Below are positions 22,401-35,300 of a DNA stretch of 64,000 nt, piece by piece. The number at the start of each line of letters is the position of its first letter. Position 1 is the stretch's first letter. A program made the position numbers and the translations under genes. The notes below the pieces were generated by a model. It was given only the letters and a program-made list of their open reading frames with translations. It was not told where the DNA came from and ran no database searches. The DNA comes from Buteo buteo. Lineage: Eukaryota > Chordata > Aves > Accipitriformes > Accipitridae. The DNA lies in the NCBI RefSeq assembly GCF_964188355.1, contig NW_027439231.1, positions 1 to 64,000 of the forward strand, read 5' to 3'.

Positions 22401-25260
22401 TCTCAGCCTCCCATCCTGACCCTCCAGGGTAGGCCCGGTATCCTTATCTGAAGCTCTAGGGTAGGCCTGGTGTCCCTTCCCGACGCTCTGGTGTAGTACC
22501 AGTAACCCCGCCCGGTGCTCCGAGGTAGTACCCGTATACCCCCGTCGGTACTCCGGAGCAGTAACGGTACCCCCGTTGGTACTCCGGTGTAGTACCCGTA
22601 TACCCCGTCGTTACTCCGGGGTACACCTGCTGGCCTACAAGCACGCGGGTTGAGAACCAGCCTTCCTACCTGACCCTCGGCGGTAGGCCCGGTGTCCATA
22701 GGCGATGTTCCGGGATGTAACCCGTTCCCACAACAGTACTATGGGCCCGTGGCAGAACCCTTTGTGATGCGCCAGAGTTCTAACTGTTGTCCCAACAGGC
22801 ACGCGGTGTTAGATCCCGGCCCCCCATCCTGACCCTCCAGGGTAGGCACGGTATCCCGACCTGATGCTCCAGGGTAGGCCTGGCTTCCCTTCCCGACGCT
22901 CTGGTGTAGTACCGGTAACCCCGCCCGGTGCTCCAGCGTAATGCCAGGGTTCCCCCGTCAGTACTCCGGGGTAGTACCGGTACCCCCGCCCGGTGCTTCG
23001 AGGTAGTACCCGTATACCACCGTTGGTACTCCGGGGTACACCTGCTGTGCCTACAAGCACGCGGGTTGAGAAACAGCCATCCTACCTGACCCTCGGCGGT
23101 AGGCCCGGTGTCCATAGGCGACGTTCCGGGATAGAACCCGTTCCCACAACAGTACTATGGGCCCGTGGCAGAACCCTTTGTGATGCGCCGGAGTTCTAAC
23201 TGTTGTCCCAACATGCACACGGTGTTAGATCCCGGCCCCCCATCCTGACCCTCCAGGGTAGGCCCGGTATCCCGACCTGATGCTCCGGTGTAGGCCTGGC
23301 GTCCCTTCCCGACGCTCTGGTGTAGTACCCGTAACCCCGCCCGGTGCTCCAGAGTAGTACCCATATATCCCCGTCGGTACTCCAGGGTAGTACCGGTACC
23401 TCCGTTGGTACTCCGGTGTAGTACACGTATACCCCTGTCGGTACTCCGGGGTACACCTGCTGTCCCTACGGGCGCGCGGGTTTAGACCCACCCTTCCTAC
23501 TTGACCCTTCGCGTTAGGCCCGGTGTCCATAGGCGATGTTCCGGGTTAGAACATGTTCCCACAACAGTACTATGGGCCAGTGGCAGAACCCTTTGTGATG
23601 CGCCCGAGTTCTAACTGTGTTCCAACGGGCGCGCGGTGTTAGATCTCAGCCTCCCATCCTGACCCTCCAGGGTAGGCCCGGTATCCTTATCTGAAGCTCT
23701 AGGGTAGGCCTGGTGTCCCTTCCCGACGCTCTGGTGTAGTACCAGTAACCCCGCCCGGTGCTCCGAGGTAGTACCCGTATACCCCCGTCGGTACTCCGGA
23801 GCAGTAACGGTACCCCCGTTGGTACTCCGGTGTAGTACCCGTATACCCCGTCGTTACTCCGGGGTACACCTGCTGGCCTACAAGCACGCGGGTTGAGAAC
23901 CAGCCTTCCTACCTGACCCTCGGCGGTAGGCCCGGTGTCCATAGGCGATGTTCCGGGATGTAACCCGTTCCCACAACAGTACTATGGGCCCGTGGCAGAA
24001 CCCTTTGTGATGCGCCAGAGTTCTAACTGTTGTCCCAACAGGCACGCGGTGTTAGATCCCGGCCCCCCATCCTGACCCTCCAGGGTAGGCACGGTATCCC
24101 GACCTGATGCTCCAGGGTAGGCCTGGCTTCCCTTCCCGACGCTCTGGTGTAGTACCGGTAACCCCGCCCGGTGCTCCAGCGTAATGCCAGGGTTCCCCCG
24201 TCAGTACTCCGGGGTAGTACCGGTACCCCCGCCCGGTGCTTCGAGGTAGTACCCGTATACCACCGTTGGTACTCCGGGGTACACCTGCTGTGCCTACAAG
24301 CACGCGGGTTGAGAAACAGCCATCCTACCTGACCCTCGGCGGTAGGCCCGGTGTCCATAGGCGACGTTCCGGGATAGAACCCGTTCCCACAACAGTACTA
24401 TGGGCCCGTGGCAGAACCCTTTGTGATGCGCCGGAGTTCTAACTGTTGTCCCAACATGCACACGGTGTTAGATCCCGGCCCCCCATCCTGACCCTCCAGG
24501 GTAGGCCCGGTATCCCGACCTGATGCTCCGGTGTAGGCCTGGCGTCCCTTCCCGACGCTCTGGTGTAGTACCCGTAACCCCGCCCGGTGCTCCAGAGTAG
24601 TACCCATATATCCCCGTCGGTACTCCAGGGTAGTACCGGTACCTCCGTTGGTACTCCGGTGTAGTACACGTATACCCCTGTCGGTACTCCGGGGTACACC
24701 TGCTGTCCCTACGGGCGCGCGGGTTTAGACCCACCCTTCCTACTTGACCCTTCGCGTTAGGCCCGGTGTCCATAGGCGATGTTCCGGGTTAGAACATGTT
24801 CCCACAACAGTACTATGGGCCAGTGGCAGAACCCTTTGTGATGCGCCCGAGTTCTAACTGTGTTCCAACGGGCGCGCGGTGTTAGATCTCAGCCTCCCAT
24901 CCTGACCCTCCAGGGTAGGCCCGGTATCCTTATCTGAAGCTCTAGGGTAGGCCTGGTGTCCCTTCCCGACGCTCTGGTGTAGTACCAGTAACCCCGCCCG
25001 GTGCTCCGAGGTAGTACCCGTATACCCCCGTCGGTACTCCGGAGCAGTAACGGTACCCCCGTTGGTACTCCGGTGTAGTACCCGTATACCCCGTCGTTAC
25101 TCCGGGGTACACCTGCTGGCCTACAAGCACGCGGGTTGAGAACCAGCCTTCCTACCTGACCCTCGGCGGTAGGCCCGGTGTCCATAGGCGATGTTCCGGG
25201 ATGTAACCCGTTCCCACAACAGTACTATGGGCCCGTGGCAGAACCCTTTGTGATGCGCCA
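19462..25260. repeat. 1,243-bp trimer HOR tract (C-B2-A), nearly five copies
   Basis: Monomers start at C 19462, B2 19877, A 20289, C 20705, B2 21120, A 21532, C 21948, B2 22363, A 22775, C 23191, B2 23606, A 24018, C 24434 and B2 24849. The period is exactly 1,243 bp (415+412+416) throughout. Copies share private marks: CGCCCGAGTTC before each B2, GGGATGTAACCCG at the end of each B2, and GAGAAACAGCCATCC in the A copies. Register continues into the A part of the hybrid monomer at 25261, to about 25460. I saw no difference between successive copies in the stretches compared, so this is a very recent expansion. Confidence 0.92.
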
Positions 25261-25675
25261 GAGTTCTAACTGTTGTCCCAACAGGCACGCGGTGTTAGAT
25301 CCCGGCCCCCCATCCTGACCCTCCAGGGTAGGCACGGTATCCCGACCTGATGCTCCAGGGTAGGCCTGGCTTCCCTTCCCGACGCTCTGGTGTAGTACCG
25401 GTAACCCCGCCCGGTGCTCCAGCGTAATGCCAGGGTTCCCCCGTCAGTACTCCGGGGTAGTACCGGTACCCCCGTTGGTACTGCGGTCTAGTACCCGTAT
25501 ACCCCTGTCGGTACTCCGGGGTACACCTGCTGTCCCTACAGGCGCGCGGGTTTAGACCCACCCTTCCTACTTGACCCTTCGCGTTAGGCCCGGTGTCCAT
25601 AGGCGATGTTCCGGGTTAGAACATGTTCCCACAACAGTACTATGGGCCAGTGGCAGAACCCTTTGTGATGCGCCG
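25261..25675. repeat. A/E hybrid monomer
   Basis: The monomer follows class A through U5 (CGTAATGCCAGGG, AGTACTCCGGGG) and then class E from the end of U5 (TTGGTACTGCGGTCTAG). The switch lies between about 25455 and 25475. Its length of 415 bp is the class A length minus the one base by which E-type U5 is shorter. It ends the trimer tract. Similar hybrids start at 27333, 33143 and 35215; the latter two are the 7,882-bp counterparts of this one and of 27333. Confidence 0.85.
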
Positions 25676-28600
25676 GAGTTCTAACTGTTGTTCCAACGGG
25701 CGCGCAGTGTTAGATCTCAGCCTCCCATCTTGACCCTCCAGGGTAGGCCCGGTATCCTTATCTGAAGCTCTAGGGTAGGCCTGGTGTCCCTTCCCGACGC
25801 TCTGGTGTAGTACCAGTAACCCCGCCCGGTGCTCCGAGGTAGTACCCGTATACCCCCGTCGGTACTCCGGAGCAGTAACGGTACCCCCGTTGGTACTCCG
25901 GTGTAGTACCCGTATACCCCGTCGTTACTCCGGGGTACACCTGCTGGCCTACAAGCACGCGGGTTGAGAACCAGCCTTCCTACCTGACCCTCGGCGGTAG
26001 GCCCGGTGTCTATAGGCGATGTTCCGGGATAGAACCCGTTCCCACAACAGTACTATGGGCCCGTGGCAGAACCCTTTGTGATGCGCCGGAGTTCTAACTG
26101 TTGTCCCAACAGGCACGATGTGTTAGATCCCGGCCCCCCATCCTGACCCTCCAGGGTAGGCACGGTATCCCGACCTGATGCTCCAGGGTAGGCCTGGCTT
26201 CCCTTCCCGACGCTCTGGTGTAGTACCGGTAACCACGCCCGGTGCTCCAGCGTAATGCCAGGGTTCCCCCGTCAGTACTCCGGGGTAGTACCGGTACCCC
26301 CGCCCGGTGCTTCGAGGTAGTACCCGTATACCACCGTTGGTACTCCGGGGTACACCTGCTGTGCCTACAAGCACGCGGGTTGAGAACCAGCCGTCCTACC
26401 TGACCCTCGGCGGTAGGCCCGGTGTCCATAGGCGACGTTCCGGGATAGAACCCGTTCCCACAACAGTACTATGGGCCCGTGACAGAACCCTTTGTGATGC
26501 GCCGGAGTTCTAACTGTTGTCCCAACAGGCACACGGTGTTAGATCTCAGCCTCCCATCCTGACCCTCCAGGGTAGGCCCGGTATCCCGACCTGATGCTCC
26601 GGTGTAGGCCTGGCGTCCCTTCCCGACGCTCTGGTGTAGTACCCGTAACCCCGCCCGGTGCTCCAGGGTAGTACCCATATACCCCCGTCGGTACTCCAGG
26701 GTAGTACCGGTACCCCCGTTGGTACTGCGGTCTAGTACCCGTATACCCCTGTCGGTACTCCGGGGTACACCTGCTGTCCCTACAGGCGCGCGGGTTTAGA
26801 CCCACCCTTCCTACCTGACCCTCGGCGGTAGGCCCGGTGTCCATAGGCGATGTTCCGGGTTAGAACATGTTCCCACAAGAGTACTATGGGCCAGTGGCAG
26901 AACCCTTTGTGATGCGCCGGAGTTCTAACTGTTGTTCCAACGGGCGCGCGGTGTTAGATCTCAGCCTCCCATCTTGACCCTCCAGGGTAGGCCCGGTATC
27001 CTTATCTGAAGCTCTAGGGTAGGCCTGGTGTCCCTTCCCGACGCTCTGGTGTAGTACCAGTAACCCCGCCCGGTGCTCCGAGGTAGTACCCGTATACCCC
27101 CGTCGGTACTCCGGAGCAGTAACGGTACCCCCGTTGGTACTCCGGTGTAGTACCCGTATACCCCGTCGTTACTCCTGGGTACACCTGCTGGCCTACAAGC
27201 ACGCGGGTTGAGAACCAGCCGTCCTACCTGACCCTCGGCGGTAGGCCCGGTGTCCATAGGCGATGTTCCGGGATAGAACCCGTTCCCACAACAGTACTAT
27301 GGGCCCGTGGCAGAACCCTTTGTGATGCGCCGGAGTTCTAACTGTTGTCCCAACAGGCACGCGGTGTTAGATCCCGGCCCCCCATCCTGACCCTCCAGGG
27401 TAGGCACGGTATCCCGACCTGATGCTCCAGGGTAGGCCTGGCTTCCCTTCCCGACGCTCTGGTGTAGTACCGGTAACCACGCCCGGTGCTCCAGCGTAAT
27501 GCCAGGGTTCCCCCGTCAGTACTCCGGGGTAGTACCGGTACCCCCGTTGGTACTGCGGTCTAGTACCCGTATACCCCTGTCGGTACTCCGGGGTACACCT
27601 GCTGTCCCTACAGGCGCGCGGGTTTAGACCCACCCTTCCTACTTGACCCTTCGCGTTAGGCCCGGTGTCCATAGGCGATGTTCCGGGTTAGAACATGTTC
27701 CCACAACAGTACTATGGGCCAGTGGCAGAACCCTTTGTGATGCGCCGGAGTTCTAACTGTTGTTCCAACGGGCGCGCGGTGTTAGATCTCAGCCTCCCAT
27801 CTTGACCCTCCAGGGTAGGCCCGGTATCCTTCTCTGAAGCTCTAGGGTAGGCCTGGTGTCCCTTCCCGACGCTCTGGTGTAGTACCAGTAACCCCGCCCG
27901 GTGCTGCGAGGTAGTACCCGTATACCCCCGTCGGTACTCCGGAGCAGTAACGGTACCCCCGTTGGTGCTGAGGTGTAGTACACGTATACCCCCGTCGGTA
28001 CTCCGGGGTACACCTGCTGTCCCTAGGGGCGCGCGGGTTTAGACCCACCCTTCCTACTTGACCCTCGGCGGTAGGCCCGGTGTCCATAGGCGACGTTCCG
28101 GGATAGAACCCGTTCCCACAACAGTACTATGGGCCCGTGGCAGAACCCTTTGTGATGCGCCGGAGTTCTAACTGTTGTCCCAACAGGCACGCGGTGTTAG
28201 ATCCCGGCCCCCCATCCTGACCCTCCAGGGTAGGCACGGTATCCCGACCTGATGCTCCGGGGTAGGCCTGGCGTCCCTTCCCGACGCTCTGGTGTAGTAC
28301 CCGTAACCCCGCCCGGTGCTCCGAGGTAGTACCCAAATACCCCCGTCGGTACACCAGGGTAGTAACGGTACCCCCGCCCGGTACTTCGAGGTAGTACCCG
28401 TATACCACCGTTGGTACTCCGGGGTACACCTGCTGTGCCTACAAGCACGCGGGTTGAGAACCAGCCGTCCTACCTGACCCTCGGCGGTAGGCCCGGTGTC
28501 CATAGGCGATGTTCCGGGATAGAACCCGTTCCCACAACAGTACTATGGGCCCGTGACAGAATTCTTTGTGATGCGCCGGAGTTCTAACTGTTGTCCCAAC

Positions 28601-31483
28601 AGGCACACGGTGTTAGATCCCGGCCCCCCATTCTGACCCTCCAGGGTAGGCCCGGTATCCCGACCTGATGCTCCGGGGTAGGCCTGGCGTCCCTTCCCGA
28701 CGCTCTGGTGTAGTACCCGTAACCCCGCCCGGTGCTCCAGAGTAGTACCCATATACCCCCATCGGTACTCCAGGGTAGTACCGGTACCCCCGTTGGTACT
28801 CCGGTGTAGTACCCGTATACCCCTGTCGGTACTCCGGGGTACACCTGCTGTCCATACGGGCGCGCGGGTTTAGACCCACCCTTCCTACTTGACCCTTCGC
28901 GTTAGGCCCGGTGTCCATAGGCGATGTTCCGGGTTAGAACATGTTCCCACAAGAGTACTATGGGCCAGTGGCAGAACCATTTGTGATGCACCGGAGTTCT
29001 AACTGTTGTCCCAACAGGCACACATTGTTAGATCCCGGCCCCCCATCCTGCCCCTCCAGGGTAGGCCCGGTATCCCGACCTGATGCTCCGGGGTAGGCCT
29101 GGCGTCCCTTCCCGACGCTCTGGTGTAGTACCAGTAACCCCGCCCGGTGCTCCAGGGTAGTACCCATATACCCCCGTCGGTACTCCAGGGTAGTAACGGT
29201 ACCCCCGCCCGGTACTTCGAGGTAGTACCCGTATACCACCGTTGGTACTCCGGGGTACACCTGCTGTGCCTACAAGCACGCGGGTTGAGAACCAGCTGTC
29301 CTACCTGACCCTCGGCGGTAGGCCCGGTGTCCATAGGCGACGTTCCGGGATAGAACCCGTTCCCACAACAGTACTATGGGCCCGTGGCAGAACCCTTTGT
29401 GATGCGCCGGAGTTCTAACTGTTGTCCCAACATGCACACGGTGTTAGATCCCGGCCCCCCATCCTGACCCTCCAGGGTAGGCCCGGTATCCCGACCTGAT
29501 GCTCCGGTGTAGGCCTGGCGTCCCTTCCCGACGCTCTGGTGTAGTACCCGTAACCCCGCCCGGTGCTCCAGAGTAGTACCCATATATCCCCGTCGGTACT
29601 CCAGGGTAGTACCGGTACCCCCGTTGGTACTCCGGTGTAGTACACGTATACCCCTGTCGGTACTCCGGGGTACACCTGCTGTCCCTACGGGCGCGCGGGT
29701 TTAGACCCACCCTTCCTACTTGACCCTTCGCGTTAGGCCCGGTGTCCATAGGCGATGTTCCGGGTTAGAACATGTTCCCACAACAGTACTATGGGCCAGT
29801 GGCAGAACCCTTTGTGATGCGCCGGAGTTCTAACTGTTGTTCCAACGGGCGCGCGGTGTTAGATCTCAGCCTCCCATCTTGACCCTCCAGGGTAGGCCCG
29901 GTATCCTTATCTGAAGCTCTAGGGTAGGCCTGGTGTCCCTTCCCGACGCTCTGGTGTAGTACCAGTAACCCCGCCCGGTGCTCCGAGGTAGTACCCGTAT
30001 ACCCCCGTCGGTACTCCGGAGCAGTAACGGTACCCCCGTTGGTACTCCGGTGTAGTACCCGTATACCGCGTCGTTACTCCGGGGTACACCTGCTGGCCTA
30101 CAAGCACGCGGGTTGAGAACCAGCCTTCCTACCTGACCCTCGGCGGTAGGCCCGGTGTCCATAGGCGATGTTCCGGGATAGAACCCGTTCCCACAACAGT
30201 ACTATGGGCCCGTGGCAGAACCCTTTGTGATGCGCCGGAGTTCTAACTGTTGTCCCAACAGGCACGCGGTGTTAGATCCCGGCCCCCCATCCTGACCCTC
30301 CAGGGTAGGCACGGTATCCCGACCTGATGCTCCAGGGTAGGCCTGGCTTCCCTTCCCGACGCTCTGGTGTAGTACCGGTAACCACGCCCGGTGCTCCAGC
30401 GTAATGCCAGGGTTCCCCCGTCAGTACTCCGGGGTAGTACCGGTACCCCCGCCTGGTGCTTCGAGGTAGTACCCGTATACCACCGTTGGTACTCCGGGGT
30501 ACACCTGCTGTGCCTACAAGCACGCGGGTTGAGAACCAGCCGTCCTACCTGACCCTCGGCGGTAGGCCCGGTGTCCATAGGCGACGTTCCGGGATAGAAC
30601 CCGTTCCCACAACAGTACTATGGGCCCGTGACAGAACCCTTTGTGATGCGCCGGAGTTCTAACTGTTGTCCCAACAGGCACACGGTGTTAGATCTCAGCC
30701 TCCCATCCTGACCCTCCAGGGTAGGCCCGGTATCCCGACCTGATGCTCCGGTGTAGGCCTGGCGTCCCTTCCCGACGCTCTGGTGTAGTACCCGTAACCC
30801 CGCCCGGTGCTCCAGGGTAGTACCCATATACCCCCGTCGGTACTCCAGGGTAGTACCGGTACCCCCGTTGGTACTGCGGTCTAGTACCCGTATACCCCTG
30901 TCGGTACTCCGGGGTACACCTGCTGTCCCTACAGGCACGCGGGTTTAGACCCACCCTTCCTACCTGACCCTCGGCGGTAGGCCCGGTGTCCATAGGCGAT
31001 GTTCCGGGTTAGAACATGTTCCCACAACAGTACTATGGGCCAGTGGCAGAACCCTTTGTGATGCGCCGGAGTTCTAACTGTTGTTCCAACGGGCGCGCGG
31101 TGTTAGATCTCAGCCTCCCATCTTGACCCTCCAGGGTAGGCCCGGTATCCTTATCTGAAGCTCTAGGGTAGGCCTGGTGTCCCTTCCCGACGCTCTGGTG
31201 TAGTACCAGTAACCCCGCCCGGTGCTCCGAGGTAGTACCCGTATACCCCCGTCGGTACTCCGGAGCAGTAACGGTACCCCCGTTGGTGCTGAGGTGTAGT
31301 ACACGTATACCCCCGTCGGTACTCCGGGGTACACCTGCTGTCCCTAGGGGCGCGCGGGTTTAGAACCGCCCTTCCTACCTGACCCTCGGCGGTAGGCCCG
31401 GTGTCCATAGGTGACGTTCCGGGATAGAACCCGTTCCCACAACAGTACTATGGGCCCGTGACAGAACCCTTTGTGATGCGCCG

Positions 31484-31899
31484 GAGTTCTAACTGTTGTC
31501 CCAACAGGCACACGGTGTTAGATCTCAGCCTCCCATCCTGACCCTCCAGGGTAGGCCCGGTATCCCGACCTGATGCTCCGGTGTAGGCCTGGCGTCCCTT
31601 CCCGACGCTCTGGTGTAGTACCCGTAACCTCGCCCGGTGCTCCAGCGTAATGCCAGGGTTCCCCCGTCAGTACTCCGGGGTAGTACCGGTACCCCCGCCC
31701 GGTACTTCGAGGTAGTACCCGTATACCACCTTTGGTACTCCGGGGTACACCTGCTGTGCCTACAAGCACGCGGGTTGAGAACCAGCCGTCCTACCTGACC
31801 CTCGGCGGTAGGCCCGGTGTCCATAGGCGACTTTCCGGGATAGAACCCGTTCCCACAACAGTACTATGGGCCCGTGACAGAACCCTTTGTGATGCGCCG
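31484..31899. repeat. E/A hybrid monomer
   Basis: U12-U3 are class E1, including AACCTCGCCC in U3, and U4 onward is class A (CGTAATGCCAGGG). This is the reciprocal arrangement to the A/E hybrid, with the switch at the U3/U4 boundary. It carries the private CGACTTTCCGGGA in U9/U10 where other copies read CGACGTTCCGGGA. The same hybrid with the same private base occurs at 39366 (7,882-bp copy) and at 61347. Confidence 0.85.
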
Positions 31900-32315
31900 G
31901 AGTTCTAACTGTTGTCCCAACAGGCACACGGTGTTAGATCCCGGCCCCCCATTCTGACCCTCCAGGGTAGGCCCGGTATCCCGACCTGATGCTCCAGGGT
32001 AGGCCTGGCTTCCCTTCCCGACGCTCTGGTGTAGTACCGGTAACCCCGCCCGGTGCTCCAGCGTAATGCCAGGGTTCCCCCGTCAGTACTCCGGGGTAGT
32101 ACCGGTACCCCCGCCCGGTGCTTCGAGGTAGTACCCGTATACCACCGTTGGTACTCCGGGGTACACCTGCTGTGCCTACAAGCACGCGGGTTGAGAAACA
32201 GCCATCCTACCTGACCCTCGGCGGTAGGCCCGGTGTCCATAGGCGACGTTCCGGGATAGAACCCGTTCCCACAACAGTACTATGGGCCCGTGGCAGAACC
32301 CTTTGTGATGCGCCG
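31900..32315. other. Chimeric junction monomer between the 7,882-bp copies
   Basis: The left part of this monomer reads GCACACGGTG, CCATTCTGACC and GTAGGCCCGG, like the C monomer at 39782 that follows copy 2. From 31996 onward it reads CTCCAGGGTAGGCCTGGCTT, like the A monomer at 24018 where copy 1 begins. The exchange therefore falls between 31973 and 31996, inside a short stretch common to both parents. This is the footprint expected of unequal crossover between an A and a C monomer aligned out of register by 19 monomers. Confidence 0.85.
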
Positions 32316-35300
32316 GAGTTCTAACTGTTGTCCCAACATGCACACGGTGTTAGATCCCGGCCCCCCATCCTGACCCTCCAGGGTAGGCCCGGTATCCCGA
32401 CCTGATGCTCCGGTGTAGGCCTGGCGTCCCTTCCCGACGCTCTGGTGTAGTACCCGTAACCCCGCCCGGTGCTCCAGAGTAGTACCCATATATCCCCGTC
32501 GGTACTCCAGGGTAGTACCGGTACCTCCGTTGGTACTCCGGTGTAGTACACGTATACCCCTGTCGGTACTCCGGGGTACACCTGCTGTCCCTACGGGCGC
32601 GCGGGTTTAGACCCACCCTTCCTACTTGACCCTTCGCGTTAGGCCCGGTGTCCATAGGCGATGTTCCGGGTTAGAACATGTTCCCACAACAGTACTATGG
32701 GCCAGTGGCAGAACCCTTTGTGATGCGCCCGAGTTCTAACTGTGTTCCAACGGGCGCGCGGTGTTAGATCTCAGCCTCCCATCCTGACCCTCCAGGGTAG
32801 GCCCGGTATCCTTATCTGAAGCTCTAGGGTAGGCCTGGTGTCCCTTCCCGACGCTCTGGTGTAGTACCAGTAACCCCGCCCGGTGCTCCGAGGTAGTACC
32901 CGTATACCCCCGTCGGTACTCCGGAGCAGTAACGGTACCCCCGTTGGTACTCCGGTGTAGTACCCGTATACCCCGTCGTTACTCCGGGGTACACCTGCTG
33001 GCCTACAAGCACGCGGGTTGAGAACCAGCCTTCCTACCTGACCCTCGGCGGTAGGCCCGGTGTCCATAGGCGATGTTCCGGGATGTAACCCGTTCCCACA
33101 ACAGTACTATGGGCCCGTGGCAGAACCCTTTGTGATGCGCCAGAGTTCTAACTGTTGTCCCAACAGGCACGCGGTGTTAGATCCCGGCCCCCCATCCTGA
33201 CCCTCCAGGGTAGGCACGGTATCCCGACCTGATGCTCCAGGGTAGGCCTGGCTTCCCTTCCCGACGCTCTGGTGTAGTACCGGTAACCCCGCCCGGTGCT
33301 CCAGCGTAATGCCAGGGTTCCCCCGTCAGTACTCCGGGGTAGTACCGGTACCCCCGTTGGTACTGCGGTCTAGTACCCGTATACCCCTGTCGGTACTCCG
33401 GGGTACACCTGCTGTCCCTACAGGCGCGCGGGTTTAGACCCACCCTTCCTACTTGACCCTTCGCGTTAGGCCCGGTGTCCATAGGCGATGTTCCGGGTTA
33501 GAACATGTTCCCACAACAGTACTATGGGCCAGTGGCAGAACCCTTTGTGATGCGCCGGAGTTCTAACTGTTGTTCCAACGGGCGCGCAGTGTTAGATCTC
33601 AGCCTCCCATCTTGACCCTCCAGGGTAGGCCCGGTATCCTTATCTGAAGCTCTAGGGTAGGCCTGGTGTCCCTTCCCGACGCTCTGGTGTAGTACCAGTA
33701 ACCCCGCCCGGTGCTCCGAGGTAGTACCCGTATACCCCCGTCGGTACTCCGGAGCAGTAACGGTACCCCCGTTGGTACTCCGGTGTAGTACCCGTATACC
33801 CCGTCGTTACTCCGGGGTACACCTGCTGGCCTACAAGCACGCGGGTTGAGAACCAGCCTTCCTACCTGACCCTCGGCGGTAGGCCCGGTGTCTATAGGCG
33901 ATGTTCCGGGATAGAACCCGTTCCCACAACAGTACTATGGGCCCGTGGCAGAACCCTTTGTGATGCGCCGGAGTTCTAACTGTTGTCCCAACAGGCACGA
34001 TGTGTTAGATCCCGGCCCCCCATCCTGACCCTCCAGGGTAGGCACGGTATCCCGACCTGATGCTCCAGGGTAGGCCTGGCTTCCCTTCCCGACGCTCTGG
34101 TGTAGTACCGGTAACCACGCCCGGTGCTCCAGCGTAATGCCAGGGTTCCCCCGTCAGTACTCCGGGGTAGTACCGGTACCCCCGCCCGGTGCTTCGAGGT
34201 AGTACCCGTATACCACCGTTGGTACTCCGGGGTACACCTGCTGTGCCTACAAGCACGCGGGTTGAGAACCAGCCGTCCTACCTGACCCTCGGCGGTAGGC
34301 CCGGTGTCCATAGGCGACGTTCCGGGATAGAACCCGTTCCCACAACAGTACTATGGGCCCGTGACAGAACCCTTTGTGATGCGCCGGAGTTCTAACTGTT
34401 GTCCCAACAGGCACACGGTGTTAGATCTCAGCCTCCCATCCTGACCCTCCAGGGTAGGCCCGGTATCCCGACCTGATGCTCCGGTGTAGGCCTGGCGTCC
34501 CTTCCCGACGCTCTGGTGTAGTACCCGTAACCCCGCCCGGTGCTCCAGGGTAGTACCCATATACCCCCGTCGGTACTCCAGGGTAGTACCGGTACCCCCG
34601 TTGGTACTGCGGTCTAGTACCCGTATACCCCTGTCGGTACTCCGGGGTACACCTGCTGTCCCTACAGGCGCGCGGGTTTAGACCCACCCTTCCTACCTGA
34701 CCCTCGGCGGTAGGCCCGGTGTCCATAGGCGATGTTCCGGGTTAGAACATGTTCCCACAAGAGTACTATGGGCCAGTGGCAGAACCCTTTGTGATGCGCC
34801 GGAGTTCTAACTGTTGTTCCAACGGGCGCGCGGTGTTAGATCTCAGCCTCCCATCTTGACCCTCCAGGGTAGGCCCGGTATCCTTATCTGAAGCTCTAGG
34901 GTAGGCCTGGTGTCCCTTCCCGACGCTCTGGTGTAGTACCAGTAACCCCGCCCGGTGCTCCGAGGTAGTACCCGTATACCCCCGTCGGTACTCCGGAGCA
35001 GTAACGGTACCCCCGTTGGTACTCCGGTGTAGTACCCGTATACCCCGTCGTTACTCCTGGGTACACCTGCTGGCCTACAAGCACGCGGGTTGAGAACCAG
35101 CCGTCCTACCTGACCCTCGGCGGTAGGCCCGGTGTCCATAGGCGATGTTCCGGGATAGAACCCGTTCCCACAACAGTACTATGGGCCCGTGGCAGAACCC
35201 TTTGTGATGCGCCGGAGTTCTAACTGTTGTCCCAACAGGCACGCGGTGTTAGATCCCGGCCCCCCATCCTGACCCTCCAGGGTAGGCACGGTATCCCGAC

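Larger units (their letters stand above)
24092..31973. repeat. 7,882-bp segmental duplication, copy 1 (19 monomers)
   Basis: Ends are uncertain by about 23 bp because both copies share sequence at the joint. Monomer starts inside are C 24434, B2 24849, A/E hybrid 25261, B2 25676, A 26089, E 26505, B2 26920, A/E hybrid 27333, D 27748, F 28163, C 28579, F 28994 (B1-like start), C 29410, B2 29825, A 30238, E 30654, D 31069 and E/A hybrid 31484, with A 24018 and A 31900 cut by the two ends. All private variants checked recur 7,882 bp later: the EcoRI-type GAATTC at 28559, CACGATGTG near 26114, ACTCCTGGG near 27172, ACCGCGTCG near 30066 and GGTGACGTT near 31410. Confidence 0.93.
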
